Source: CBDVBL01 sp965555375 | GTDB taxonomy: Bacteria; Zixibacteria; MSB-5A5; UBA10806 | Reading direction: 5' to 3' | Length of the DNA: 21,629 nucleotides | Assembly: GCA_965555375.1 (NCBI GenBank) | Contig: CBEWDL010000037.1 | Location: 1-21,629, forward strand | Shown: positions 1 to 8,643 of the stretch, one piece after another | Position numbering within the stretch: position 1 is the stretch's first letter | How the letters are laid out: every line of letters begins with the position of its first letter | The notes under the pieces: generated by a model | The model's input: only the letters and a program-made list of their open reading frames with translations | Databases searched by the model: none | What the model was told of the DNA's origin: nothing | Translations under genes and position numbers: made by a program

Positions 1-9
1 CTATTATAC

Positions 10-1590
10 TCATGGTAGCCATTCGAGGTTCGCAATTTTAACAGCCGTCACCGCAACCGACAGCACGAGAAGACCGGCAGATAGCAAAAAAATCAACAAT
101 GCCGGATTAATTATACCGGGCAGAAATTTCGCAGTCAGAACGATGATGCCATACAATACTGAACCGGTAACCATGGCGGCCAGCGCGTAAAGAAATCCTC
201 CGCCGGCTCTTAACATTCTTTTAGGATTATCCCAATTGAACTCTGCATAGTGCGCGCCCAGCGGCAATCCGACAGCGAAACCAGACCAGCAGAAACCAAT
301 CAAAAGCAATATATATGTTATACTAAAAGCTCTTCGGGTAGCCAGATGAATCATTCCAACCAACACTACAAGCATGGTTGTAAGTATTAGGCCGGCCAGG
401 ACTTTGCCCAGCAAAGCCAGCCGCGTCCCCCGCGGGGTAACCAGGTTCCACCAGAAGCCCAGCCTCTCGAGCGGTATCAAACGGCTGGATATCTGCCCGC
501 CAAAGAATACGGCGAAGATAGCCCCTACAGGTGAGATAGAAATTGAGACTAAATTCTTCCAATCATCATGGCTCGAGATAAACGGTAACAACAGCAGAAA
601 CAAAAGCATAATGATACCCTGCATTATCACGTTCGGTTCTCTTAAAAGCAGCAAGGTATCTCGTTTTAGATGGGCAATAAGGGGGGATTTCCCGATTCGC
701 GTATTCACCATAGCCACGGTCGACGACGGTGAAAACTCTCCGGCTATCCCATCAGCATAGTGTCTCGCCGTGGCTTTGAATGCAAGATAAACGAGCACCG
801 CCGAGCTCGCCATAAGGATCAGCACAAATTCAAGACTTGTAATCCAGCTACCTGCAGCCGCGCCCATGACGGCCCTGGATGCCCATCCCGATGGCAGGTA
901 TGAAAAAAACGGCGATGATATAAAGCCCCCCTTCGAAATGGATTCGATTCCCTGAGACGAGGACTGTGATGGCATCATGCGGGTTATAGCGTGGAAACCG
1001 GCCCAGATCGCCAGACCGAGCAAGCTCCCGGCTATTCCTATCACCGCTCTCAATCTCCCCCTCGAAGTTTTTCTTGAGATGAAAGATGCAAGGATTATCC
1101 CGAGCGAGCCCGGAATCGAGGCTATAAATATTGTGATAAGTATTGCAATTATGTAATAAATGATCGAGGAGCTATGATATATGCCGAGCATAACCAATAA
1201 CGGTATCAAAAACAGAAATGAAAATCTCGCATTTAATACCAGGGCCTCGGCGATTTTGTAGATAAAGATTGCCGACCGCCTGATCGGGAGCGATAGTAAA
1301 AGCTCCAGGTCTTTTCCGAAAAACACCGTGAAAACGGCCAGCGACAAACCGGTGAAACATAGCAGTGCGAAAATACCGTGGAACATCATCGAGATCAATT
1401 GTTCCAGAAGATGCCCGCCGGTTTCAGGATTCGTTTTAATGTTCGCGTAGATACCGAAGGAAAAAACGGCCAGGCTCAGAGTCACAACAAGAAAGGCGAT
1501 TATTACGGCTATAGCCCGACCCGGTTTGCCTCCTCCTTTCAACATCGAAAGAAGCATTTTGAAGCGATACTTGAATAATGGAAATAGCAT
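10..1590 (-). CDS. ABC transporter membrane (permease) protein
   Basis: This 526-aa protein is strongly hydrophobic, with about ten to twelve likely membrane segments (the first at about residues 27-50, further ones at about 70-90, 120-170 and in the C-terminal third). It has no ATPase motifs. Its gene starts one base after the stop of the ATPase gene at 1592 (TGA, T, ATG), so the two are almost certainly translationally coupled and form one transporter. By general pattern it resembles large ABC-2-like exporter permeases paired with EcsA-like ATPases; this family assignment is from overall layout rather than a diagnostic motif. The N-terminus has a short basic stretch (KYRFK) before the first helix, consistent with a cytoplasmic start. 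The substrate cannot be read from the sequence. The gene is complete, ending in TGA at 10-12. Confidence 0.8.
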   Translation of the reverse strand: MLFPLFKYRFKMLLSMLKGGGKPGRAIAVIIAFLVVTLSLAVFSFGIYANIKTNPETGGHLLEQLISMMFHGIFALLCFTGLSLAVFTVFFGKDLELLLSLPIRRSAIFIYKIAEALVLNARFSFLFLIPLLVMLGIYHSSSIIYYIIAILITIFIASIPGSLGIILASFISRKTSRGRLRAVIGIAGSLLGLAIWAGFHAITRMMPSQSSSQGIESISKGGFISSPFFSYLPSGWASRAVMGAAAGSWITSLEFVLILMASSAVLVYLAFKATARHYADGIAGEFSPSSTVAMVNTRIGKSPLIAHLKRDTLLLLREPNVIMQGIIMLLFLLLLPFISSHDDWKNLVSISISPVGAIFAVFFGGQISSRLIPLERLGFWWNLVTPRGTRLALLGKVLAGLILTTMLVVLVGMIHLATRRAFSITYILLLIGFCWSGFAVGLPLGAHYAEFNWDNPKRMLRAGGGFLYALAAMVTGSVLYGIIVLTAKFLPGIINPALLIFLLSAGLLVLSVAVTAVKIANLEWLP

Positions 1591-1591
1591 A

Positions 1592-2356
1592 TCAATCGCT
1601 CAGGTACCGCAGGACTTCTTGATATTCCGAGCCGCCCGTAAGCTCGATGAAGAGTTCCTCGAGCGAGGAACCGGCCTTGATCGAATCCTTTAGCTCTGCA
1701 ACCTTACCTTGGGCCACAATCTTTCCCTTGTCGATGATATAAAGCCTGCTGCACATGCTTTCTGCTATCTCGAGAATATGGGTGGAGAAAAGAACGGCGC
1801 ATCCATTGCGGGCGAGCTCTAAGATAACATCCTTGACCTTGCGGGTGGCCCGGGGATCCAGTCCGCCGGTAGGCTCGTCGAGCAGCAATATCTCGGGCCG
1901 GTGCAGCACTGCAGCGGCAAGCGAGACCTTCTGCTTGGTTCCATGAGAAAGAGATCCAATGAGTTTCCTGCTGTAATCTTGCAGACCGAAGAGCCCCACG
2001 AGATCGGATATTCTCTTATTGGCAACATCGGCAGGCATCCTGAATACCTCGGCGGTGAAGTTGAAGAACTCAATCGGAGTCAGTTTGTCATACAGATGGG
2101 GGGCGTCCGGGACGTATCCGATTTTCATCTTCGCCGATGTCGGCTCATTCGCAAGATCATGACCGCAAATGGTTATATTCCCTTTGTCGGGCTTCAATAG
2201 ACCCACAAGCATTTTTAGGGTGGTGGTCTTGCCGGCTCCGTTGGGTCCCAGAAATCCCACAATCTCTCCCGATTTCACCCGCAACGATAACCCATCGACT
2301 GCCACTGTCTTGCCGTAACTCTTGATGAGATTTTCGCCCAGAAGCTTAGTGGTCAT
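1592..2356 (-). CDS. ABC transporter ATP-binding protein, EcsA-like
   Basis: This is a 254-aa cytoplasmic nucleotide-binding subunit with all main ABC motifs: Walker A GPNGAGKT at residues 37-44, signature LSHGTKQKV at 136-144, Walker B ILLLDEP at 156-162, D-loop GGLDP at 164-168 and the H-loop histidine at 193. The Q-loop position reads GYVPDAPHLYDKLT, so Asp stands where many ABC ATPases have Gln. Similar wording (YIPETP or YIPDTP) is known to me from EcsA-type proteins, which supports that subgroup. It pairs with the permease that begins one base downstream and would power export or another membrane process of unknown substrate. No strong Shine-Dalgarno lies before the ATG, which fits translation as part of a longer operon transcript. 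Confidence 0.9.
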   Translation of the reverse strand: MTTKLLGENLIKSYGKTVAVDGLSLRVKSGEIVGFLGPNGAGKTTTLKMLVGLLKPDKGNITICGHDLANEPTSAKMKIGYVPDAPHLYDKLTPIEFFNFTAEVFRMPADVANKRISDLVGLFGLQDYSRKLIGSLSHGTKQKVSLAAAVLHRPEILLLDEPTGGLDPRATRKVKDVILELARNGCAVLFSTHILEIAESMCSRLYIIDKGKIVAQGKVAELKDSIKAGSSLEELFIELTGGSEYQEVLRYLSD

Positions 2357-2379
2357 ATCGTATTTGGATTCAGGTATAA

Positions 2380-2772
2380 CTATTTTTCCTGCTTGTCCGA
2401 ATCGCCCGAGGCGGGTTTCTCGTCCTTTGCCTCCGATGAAGCCTGAGGTTCTTCTTCTTTTTTATCCGGACCTTTCTTTACCTCTTCGAGATAATTCATG
2501 CGAAGTTCATAGAGGACGTGCTTGAGATATTTCGATTCGTCCTCGGTGAGATTCCCCTTTGTTTTCTCCTCCAGCATGGCCAGCATGTCTATGGAGTGTT
2601 TGGCCATCACCAGATTCCGTTCGATCTTGCCGGTCATGATGCTTTGCACTTTCCCCATCTGCTGCCACGCCGCAGCCTGAAAGGAGAGAACAAGTTGGGT
2701 GAATAGAGCTTCGCTGCCGCCCAGACCGGTCTGGTTGCTATCCTCTTTCTCGTCATTTTCATTCATAATCAT
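2380..2772 (-). CDS. DUF1844 family protein
   Basis: This 130-aa soluble protein contains the DUF1844 core at about residues 22-98: FTQLVLSFQAAAWQQMG, then NLVMAKHSIDMLAMLEEKTKGNL (residues 53-75, here joined from two adjacent stretches) and YLKHVLYELRMNYLEEV. The C-terminal 30 residues are charged and probably disordered (KKEEEPQASSEAKDEK). The function of DUF1844 is unknown. Its ATG overlaps the stop of the upstream 60-aa gene as ATGA. A second ATG two codons in (2766) sits at better distance from the AGGGA ribosome-binding site, so either start is possible. The ABC ATPase follows 23 bases downstream on the same strand. The protein is almost entirely helical by composition and has no signal peptide. 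Confidence 0.85.
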   Translation of the reverse strand: MIMNENDEKEDSNQTGLGGSEALFTQLVLSFQAAAWQQMGKVQSIMTGKIERNLVMAKHSIDMLAMLEEKTKGNLTEDESKYLKHVLYELRMNYLEEVKKGPDKKEEEPQASSEAKDEKPASGDSDKQEK

Positions 2773-2951
2773 TCCCTGTTCGCCGAAAGCTTTACCGCCA
2801 TCGACAGCTTATGTTGAATATCCATCAAATCGGCATCGATCTGCTTGAGCAGTCTCACAAGATCGAGATCCTTAGCATCCGGTATCATACTGCTAAGCAT
2901 GGCCCCCAGTTCTTTCGCCTTAATAAGAGCCTGTTCCGCCTTATTCGTCAT
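2769..2951 (-). CDS. small helical protein of unknown function
   Basis: This 60-aa ORF has a good ribosome-binding site (GGGAGG) a few bases before the ATG and ends in an ATGA overlap with the DUF1844 gene, so it is very likely a real operon member. The sequence is amphipathic and helical throughout, with heptad-like leucines (DLDLVRLLKQIDADLMDIQH) suggesting a short coiled coil. It has no cysteines, no signal peptide and no motif I recognise. It lies 39 bases downstream of the recG stop. The coupling with DUF1844 suggests the two small proteins may act together, but that is inference from position only. Confidence 0.7.
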   Translation of the reverse strand: MTNKAEQALIKAKELGAMLSSMIPDAKDLDLVRLLKQIDADLMDIQHKLSMAVKLSANRE

Positions 2952-2990
2952 ATACCCTCCCGGTTATCGCTGGCCCGAAGCCTCACGGCC

Positions 2991-5117
2991 TCAGCCAATC
3001 TTCGCATAACGAATCCTGCCGCCCATTCTTCGTTTCAAAACCGCTTTTATCCGGCCATTTTCCTCCGATTTCAAACCCGGGTCATCCTCGATCATCTCGA
3101 ACGCCAGATGCCTGGCCAGCGAGACCAGGTTTGTATCGGTCAAGCGGGCTACCCTGAGCTCCGGTAGCCCGTGCTGTCTGGTGCCGAAAATCTCCCCCGG
3201 GCCTCTGATTTCGAGATCGATCTCCGCTATTTTAAAACCATCGCCGGTGGTGGTCAAGGCTTCAATGCGGCGCTTAGCGTCCTCCCCGACCTTTTCCCCG
3301 GTCAAAAGAAAACAAAAAGATTTCATGCTGGATCTTCCCACCCTGCCTCGCAACTGATGCAACTGGGAAAGCCCGAATCTCTCTGCATGCTCAACAACCA
3401 TTATGGTCGCCGATGGGACATCCAATCCCACCTCCACCACGGTGGTGGCCGCCAGGACATCTATCTCCTTATTCCTGAATTTACTCATAACGTTAGCCTT
3501 CTCGTCGGCCTTCAGGCGACCATGCAGCAGTCCCAATCTAAGATCGGGAAATATTTCGGTTTTCAGCTTCTCGTAGGCCTCGGTCGCCGCTTTCATGTCC
3601 GATTTTTCGGTCTCTTCGACAAGAGGATAAACTATGAAGGCGGATTCTCTCTGCCCGGCTTTCCCCCTGATGAAATCATACATCCCCCGCCGTTTTTCCT
3701 CCGGCACGAATTTAGTCGAAATCGGAATCCTGCCCGGCGGCATCTCATCGATTATGGAAACATCGAGATCGCCATAGATAGTCATGGCCAGGGTTCTGGG
3801 GATCGGCGTGGCAGTCATCACCAGAATATCCGGTTTTCTCCCCTTGGCCTGAAGGCTACCTCGCTGGACCACCCCGAAACGGTGCTGTTCGTCGATAACA
3901 ACCAGCCCCAACCTTGCAAAATCGACTTTCTTCTGAATCAGCGCGTGAGTGCCGACTATTACAGACGCATCGCCGGAAGAGATCGCCGCAATCGTCTTCA
4001 CCCGGGCGCCACCCTTAATTGAACTTGTCAAGAGGACAGTCTTGATACCGAGCGGTTCCAAAAGCTCCATAACCGAATAATAGTGCTGTTCGGCGAGAAT
4101 CTCGGTGGGGGCCATGATGGCAGTTTGATAACCCGATTCGATAGCGCCGAGCATGGCCAGGACGGCCACAATGGTTTTGCCGCTGCCGACATCACCCTGG
4201 ATGAGGCGGTTCATTTGATAATTCGCCTTCATATCCGCGTAGATTTCGTTTAAAGTCTTGACCTGGGCGGAGGTGAGTTTGAAGCCGAGGTTATCGAGCA
4301 GCTTTCGACCGTTGATCTTCGGCGGACTGAGACTTATGCCGTCGGTTTTGAGACGGCGATTCTTGTGACGGCCGGCCATGATCAGCTCCAGATAGAAAAG
4401 CTCCTCGAAAGCCAGGCGCTGCCGCCCGGAATCGGCCATCTCCAGCGATTCGGGGAAATGAACCTGACGGATGGCACGGGTCAGGTCATATAATGCGTAT
4501 TTTTCGCGCCACTTATCCGGGATCGTTTCATAGGGGCTTTCCGCCAGCCTGTCGAGGGCCGGTTTGATTATTCTCCTCAGACCCCGGGAATGAAGACCGA
4601 TATTTTTCAATGACGAATTTTCCGGATAGATGGGAATCAAGCGGCCGGTGTGGATTGTCTCTTCATCCGCAGAGCCGACTATCTCGAAATCCGGGTGGGG
4701 GAGATACAATCGACCGTAGAGTCGGGCGGTTCCGGAGGCACAGACGACATCCCCAACAGCGAATGCCTTCTCCAGATAGCGGTATCCGGAGAACCAGACC
4801 AGTTCAAGCTGATCTCGCTCGCTTTCCAGAATCACGATGAAGCGGTTTTTTCGACCATGCGTAATCCCGGCCGCCGCCACAGTACCCAGAACGGTTACGG
4901 CCATACCCTCCGCGATAGCGTCAAGTGGAGTGATATGGGAACGGTCAAGATACTTCCTCGGCACATAATAAAACAGATCGAATACGGTTTTAATACCGTT
5001 TTTCTTTAAGATATCGCCTTTTTTAGGGCCGACGCCTTTCAGATACTGTATATCGGAGAATAGAAATTCGAACCCACCCGGGTGTTTTGATGATTTGGAA
5101 TAGTCTTTTGTGGCCAC
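2991..5117 (-). CDS. recG: ATP-dependent DNA helicase RecG
   Basis: RecG is a superfamily 2 helicase that remodels stalled replication forks and branched recombination intermediates. The 708-aa product has the usual length and order. The N-terminal wedge/OB region begins near LKGVGPKK (residues 26-33). Walker A GDVGSGKT is at 308-315, DEQH at 409-412 and motif III TATPIPRTLAM at 435-445. The C-terminal helicase lobe carries VVEVGLDVPSA and QLRGRVGRS, followed by the RecG-specific TRG-like stretch (EIDLEIRGPGEIFGTRQHG). The start is GTG at 5117; an in-frame stop lies a few codons upstream and there is no Shine-Dalgarno. A promoter directly upstream suggests the mRNA may begin at the GTG. It is divergent from rpmB; a recG-rpmB neighbourhood is also known in Firmicutes. 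The small helical protein, DUF1844 and ABC genes follow downstream. Confidence 0.97.
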   Translation of the reverse strand: MATKDYSKSSKHPGGFEFLFSDIQYLKGVGPKKGDILKKNGIKTVFDLFYYVPRKYLDRSHITPLDAIAEGMAVTVLGTVAAAGITHGRKNRFIVILESERDQLELVWFSGYRYLEKAFAVGDVVCASGTARLYGRLYLPHPDFEIVGSADEETIHTGRLIPIYPENSSLKNIGLHSRGLRRIIKPALDRLAESPYETIPDKWREKYALYDLTRAIRQVHFPESLEMADSGRQRLAFEELFYLELIMAGRHKNRRLKTDGISLSPPKINGRKLLDNLGFKLTSAQVKTLNEIYADMKANYQMNRLIQGDVGSGKTIVAVLAMLGAIESGYQTAIMAPTEILAEQHYYSVMELLEPLGIKTVLLTSSIKGGARVKTIAAISSGDASVIVGTHALIQKKVDFARLGLVVIDEQHRFGVVQRGSLQAKGRKPDILVMTATPIPRTLAMTIYGDLDVSIIDEMPPGRIPISTKFVPEEKRRGMYDFIRGKAGQRESAFIVYPLVEETEKSDMKAATEAYEKLKTEIFPDLRLGLLHGRLKADEKANVMSKFRNKEIDVLAATTVVEVGLDVPSATIMVVEHAERFGLSQLHQLRGRVGRSSMKSFCFLLTGEKVGEDAKRRIEALTTTGDGFKIAEIDLEIRGPGEIFGTRQHGLPELRVARLTDTNLVSLARHLAFEMIEDDPGLKSEENGRIKAVLKRRMGGRIRYAKIG

Positions 5118-5124
5118 GGAGGTT

Positions 5125-5153
5125 ATCTTAAAGACGCGCTATACCAATGTCAA
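5125..5153 (-). promoter_or_regulatory. recG promoter, sigma-70-like
   Basis: On the minus strand, TTGACA (5153-5148) is followed by 17 bp and TAAGAT (5130-5125). The last base of the -10 lies 7 bases before the GTG start of recG, so initiation at the usual distance would start the RNA at or within two bases of the start codon. The match is 6/6 at -35 and 4/6 at -10. Confidence 0.6.
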
Positions 5154-5209
5154 GCCGCATTGCCGCTAAAGGCGTATGAAGCCGGAATAAAAATAGTTGG
5201 CTAAAGATC

Positions 5210-5237
5210 TTGCTATCCTGCCGAAAATATATATATT
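5210..5237 (+). promoter_or_regulatory. possible rpmB promoter
   Basis: TTGCTA (5210-5215), a 16-bp spacer and TATATT (5232-5237) lie just upstream of rpmB. The predicted start near 5244 would give a very short leader before the GGAGG at 5249-5253. The A/T-rich run offers alternative -10 registers, so the exact site is uncertain. Confidence 0.4.
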
Positions 5238-5258
5238 GCGGCAAGTTTGGAGGATTTG

Positions 5259-5444
5259 ATGGCTCAACGATGTGAAATATGCGGGAAAAAACCGGGCTTC
5301 GGCAATACGGTCAGCCACGCGCACAATATCAGCAAACGCCGTTTCAACGTAAATTTAAAGACCGTCAATGCCAGAGTCAGCGGTCGGCCGAAGAGGATTA
5401 AGGTCTGCACCAGTTGCCTGAAAGCCGGCAAGGTAATGAAGTAG
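5259..5444 (+). CDS. rpmB: 50S ribosomal protein bL28
   Basis: bL28 is a structural protein of the large ribosomal subunit. The 61-aa product starts MAQRCEICGKKPGFGN and has the family signatures SHAHNISKRRF and GRPKRIKVCTSCLKAGK. It carries two CxxC pairs (CEIC near residue 5, CTSC near residue 50), so it is the zinc-binding (C+) form. The ATG at 5259 is chosen because GGAGG (5249-5253) lies five bases upstream; an in-frame TTG at 5247 overlaps that ribosome-binding site and is not the start. The gene stands alone on the plus strand, divergent from recG, and is followed by a strong terminator hairpin. Confidence 0.96.
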   Translation: MAQRCEICGKKPGFGNTVSHAHNISKRRFNVNLKTVNARVSGRPKRIKVCTSCLKAGKVMK

Positions 5445-5463
5445 TTTTCCGCGAAAAGGAAAT

Positions 5464-5497
5464 GCCCGCCGACCCGTCGATGATTCGGCGGGTTTCT
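5464..5497 (+). terminator. rho-independent terminator after rpmB
   Basis: An 8-bp perfect stem CCCGCCGA (5465-5472) / TCGGCGGG (5485-5492), extendable by one G-T pair, with a 12-nt loop, is followed by TTTCTT. It lies 20 bases after the rpmB stop. The other strand has CATTTCCTTTTC after the stem, so it might also help end the convergent minus-strand operon. Confidence 0.75.
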
Positions 5498-5625
5498 TGG
5501 TTGCCGATGGTCGATCACGATAGAAACCGACAGCAGCGCTGGCAAGATTCTATAGCGGCTTTAGTAAAAGTAAGTGCGGCGCTTCCTCCCCCCGCTCTTC
5601 TGGACCGACGAAGATTATAATCGCC

Positions 5626-7206
5626 CTATGGATAACCTACCTTGAAGCCATGCCTTAATCTCGTGAACAATATCGATTCCAAGGATATTGATTCGCCGAT
5701 TTTTAGTTTTGTTAGATCTTCTAAAGACCATCTATTTGTTTCCCCATTGTAATTTGGCGTCTCCATAATGAAATCAATATCCCTGGCCTTGACATAGCCT
5801 ACATGGTCATAATTTCCATGCGGATCGATAAAATCCAACAACATAGCATCTGTGCGTCCATCCAGAGAACGTATCATAAATCTCTCATCCAGCCGGTAAC
5901 GGATCTGGACTTCCTGATAGGCAAGAGAAACCGGCAGATTCGAAGGTCTGCCCAGCTCATCGAACATCCGGTCGCTAAATTCCTTTCGCACCTCGGGCGC
6001 TTTCATCGCTCTCCATAGTTCGCCGGCCGGGTAGTTGCTGCCGGATTTGCACCTTAGGTATATTTCTCCGGCGAACAGTACACCCAGAAGAATCATGGAA
6101 GCGGCAAAAACAACTGTTTTGGTTTTCCGGCCCGAATGTAAGTTTTCTGATACCGATTTCGCTCCCAATCCCGAAAACATTGCCATGACCGGCAGTAAAA
6201 ATATTATATATCTGGAAAGATGGTGTGCCCCCAATATACTACTGTAGAGAATGAAAAAAACTATTACGGTTGCACCGGGATAGGCATAATAAATTACTGG
6301 AACGTTACCTGAGCGCCTTTTTGAGAACATGACCCAAAAACCCAGGATCATGCTGATAGTTAAAGGAAAATAGTATATCAGGTATTTGACAAACTTGAGA
6401 TTCACCGGCAGAGAACCGATTTGAAATGATTCCCGGCCGCCGATTCCCATCCGGGATACGCCCGATGTCGGCAGGAACTGTCCGGTTTCAGAATAGAGAA
6501 AACCGAAATATAATGCGCTGGAAAGCAGAATCGGCATTATAGCCGTTAGCATGTGTTTCAGGGAGATGAGCACGGACGTTTTCGAGGCAACACGAGACCA
6601 CACTGATTGCCATGCCTTAAATGCAAAAGCGAGTGCGGCGAGGACGAAGCCCTCCGGTCTGATCCAGCATAATATCCCCAGCAATAATCCCAGGAGAATT
6701 TCTTCCTTCGCTCCAGATTTATTTTTGGCCAGCCAATCCCATTTAATTACAAGATACAGCCAGAACAGAAACAAAGCCCCGAAGATTCCATTTTCCATCC
6801 CGGTGGTGGCGTTATATACGGCGCCCGGCATAAGCGAGACGATCAACGTCACCATCCAGGCCCAGAATTCATTGTCAATCAGCCTCCTGGAGAGAATGAA
6901 AATTAGATATAACAACATATACCAGCAGAAGATATTGAGAAGTTTGACGGCCAGCGGAACAATCGACTCAGGCAATATCTTGAAGAACGATGTCAGAATA
7001 AGCATATATCCCGGACTTGTAACGCCAGCCGATTTTTCGCCAAAATTAAATTCGAAGAAATGTCCCTTTGCAGCATTTTCCGCATATACCAGATGAATCT
7101 CGGCATCTCCCGAATACATGGAAAAATAGAAAATGGGATGTATAAGGATTATTAAGATCAGAAGTAATTTGACCAGACCTATTCGCTTTTCCTCCGGTCT
7201 ACTCAT
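5626..7206 (-). CDS. multispanning membrane protein, GT-C glycosyltransferase-like
   Basis: This 526-aa protein has about ten hydrophobic segments. Right after the first helix is the acidic loop motif SGDAEIHLVYAENAAKG, followed by GEKSAGVTSPGYM. That layout (first luminal loop with Asp-x-Glu, then G-x-TSP-containing helix start) is typical of GT-C enzymes using lipid-linked sugars and of related GT39/ArnT-like proteins. A soluble C-terminal part of about 150 residues follows. I infer transfer of a sugar to a polysaccharide or lipid outside the membrane; the substrate is unknown. I favour the ATG at 7206, which overlaps the upstream stop by 8 bases and has AAGG nine bases before it. An upstream ATG at 7239 would add 11 residues and lacks a ribosome-binding site. 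It is the last gene of the polysaccharide operon. Confidence 0.7.
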   Translation of the reverse strand: MSRPEEKRIGLVKLLLILIILIHPIFYFSMYSGDAEIHLVYAENAAKGHFFEFNFGEKSAGVTSPGYMLILTSFFKILPESIVPLAVKLLNIFCWYMLLYLIFILSRRLIDNEFWAWMVTLIVSLMPGAVYNATTGMENGIFGALFLFWLYLVIKWDWLAKNKSGAKEEILLGLLLGILCWIRPEGFVLAALAFAFKAWQSVWSRVASKTSVLISLKHMLTAIMPILLSSALYFGFLYSETGQFLPTSGVSRMGIGGRESFQIGSLPVNLKFVKYLIYYFPLTISMILGFWVMFSKRRSGNVPVIYYAYPGATVIVFFILYSSILGAHHLSRYIIFLLPVMAMFSGLGAKSVSENLHSGRKTKTVVFAASMILLGVLFAGEIYLRCKSGSNYPAGELWRAMKAPEVRKEFSDRMFDELGRPSNLPVSLAYQEVQIRYRLDERFMIRSLDGRTDAMLLDFIDPHGNYDHVGYVKARDIDFIMETPNYNGETNRWSLEDLTKLKIGESISLESILFTRLRHGFKVGYP

Positions 7207-8641
7207 TTTCGTCAACCTTATTTTTAGCCTTTTGAGCATTTAAGGATGAAACTGATGAATAAACGACGGAAAGCCCAAGGAGCATAACCAGATGAAACGT
7301 TGGTCTATCGCCGAGAAAAAGATCTTGAAACATCAATCCCACCAGGGAAGCGAATATTCCGATCATCACCGCCTGCCGCGGTGAAGGTTTGGCGGCTCGG
7401 ATGGCGCGGCCGAGCCTTATGAGAACGGAAACGAAAAATATTCCAAGGGCGCCAAAACCAAGAATCCCGAAATCGGCCAATGCCGCCCAGAGAACACCAT
7501 GAGCGCTATGGAGCATATCCGAACCTGTCACTGCGGGCGCCGCCAGCGCAAAATTCCCCGCGCCTAAACCCAGAACCGGGTGCTGAGTGAAACTTTCCCA
7601 TAGCACCTCAAAATACAGCATCCTCGGATCTGTGATGATATTGTGGATATTGAGCCTGCCAGCTATTATCGACCAGAGCGTATCGGTTGATTCGCTGAAG
7701 AAACCTACCTCCGCAAACAGTGCAGCCACAGCTGCTACAATGGCAAAAACGACCGGTACGTGGAAAAATATGATGCGAGGAGACAGCCACAGAGCGAGCA
7801 CGATAAGGCTGATGGCGAAGGCTACCCATCCCGATCTAGACATCGTAAAAAACAGAGTTGTGACGCCCAGAACGGCCATTATGGGTGATGCCATAATGCC
7901 AAATTTTTTGCGAATTTCTTTTGAGCCAAAAGCCCAGAGAGCGATCGCTAAAGGCACGATGGAAATGAGATAATTCGCAAAATGCAGTGATTCGCCGAAG
8001 GTCGCACGGGTAGAGAAATTAGTGACTCCGGCGCCGTACAATCGCACCTCACCGTAATTAAGCGTGGCCGAATCGGCCAGATTCAGCGACCATGTATAAT
8101 CCTGAAGGGGTAACTGAAACGCAAAAGCAACTACCTGAAATAAACCCAGGATCATTACCAGAAGCCCGGTGCGCAGATGAATTTTCAAAATCCTATCAGC
8201 GTCGCCTTCGCTTTTGAGGGTATTTACTACGACGAAGAATAGGCCGAGATGGAAAACTAAAAGAGCGAACTGCAGCGGACTTCGTAACGGCCCCGCTCTG
8301 GCGCTCATTCTCTGGTCAAAACTTATGGCTTCAGGAGGAGCTCCCCAGACCGCTATCAATGTTGCCAGAATAGCAAGCACCCAGAAAACGATGATCGGCT
8401 TACATCCTGGATAGCCTGCCGACGGTAACTCGCCCTTTATCAGAAGGCTAAGTATGATGATTACGAGGATTATATAATACGGCGGAATTGTGAAGCCGGC
8501 CTCGATAGCTCCGAACGCCTGGAGCGGTAAGACGACGGCCAGTAGTTTTAGATTATCAAATGTTGATCTGAAGGCGATGGCCATTGCAAGAACTGCCAGC
8601 AGCGGCAATAATGATATGGCCAGTATCACTGGAGGCGACAT
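7199..8641 (-). CDS. O-antigen ligase / Wzy-type polysaccharide membrane protein
   Basis: This 480-aa polytopic membrane protein has about twelve helices. It shows features of the O-antigen ligase (Wzy_C/RfaL) superfamily: TMSRSGWVAF at residues 266-275 at the start of a helix, and a large periplasmic loop ending in HPVLGLGAGNF (354-364) and SAHGVLWAALADFGILG (379-395), where the histidine corresponds to the conserved loop region. Members join O-antigen or similar glycans to lipid carriers or polymerise repeat units; ligase and polymerase cannot be told apart from sequence alone. It starts two bases after the chain-length protein gene stops (TGA, AA, ATG) and overlaps the next gene by 8 bases, so all three are one operon. 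The adjacent Wzz-like protein makes a polymerase role attractive. Confidence 0.82.
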   Translation of the reverse strand: MSPPVILAISLLPLLAVLAMAIAFRSTFDNLKLLAVVLPLQAFGAIEAGFTIPPYYIILVIIILSLLIKGELPSAGYPGCKPIIVFWVLAILATLIAVWGAPPEAISFDQRMSARAGPLRSPLQFALLVFHLGLFFVVVNTLKSEGDADRILKIHLRTGLLVMILGLFQVVAFAFQLPLQDYTWSLNLADSATLNYGEVRLYGAGVTNFSTRATFGESLHFANYLISIVPLAIALWAFGSKEIRKKFGIMASPIMAVLGVTTLFFTMSRSGWVAFAISLIVLALWLSPRIIFFHVPVVFAIVAAVAALFAEVGFFSESTDTLWSIIAGRLNIHNIITDPRMLYFEVLWESFTQHPVLGLGAGNFALAAPAVTGSDMLHSAHGVLWAALADFGILGFGALGIFFVSVLIRLGRAIRAAKPSPRQAVMIGIFASLVGLMFQDLFLGDRPTFHLVMLLGLSVVYSSVSSLNAQKAKNKVDENE

Positions 8642-8643
8642 TT

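Noticed and set aside
3171..4022. 283-codon plus-strand frame opposite recG
   Set aside because: It is the antisense of a conserved helicase sequence and has no plausible protein character.
5247..5258. TTG start four codons upstream in rpmB
   Set aside because: It overlaps the GGAGG ribosome-binding site, and bL28 proteins begin at the MAQRCEICGK-type sequence.
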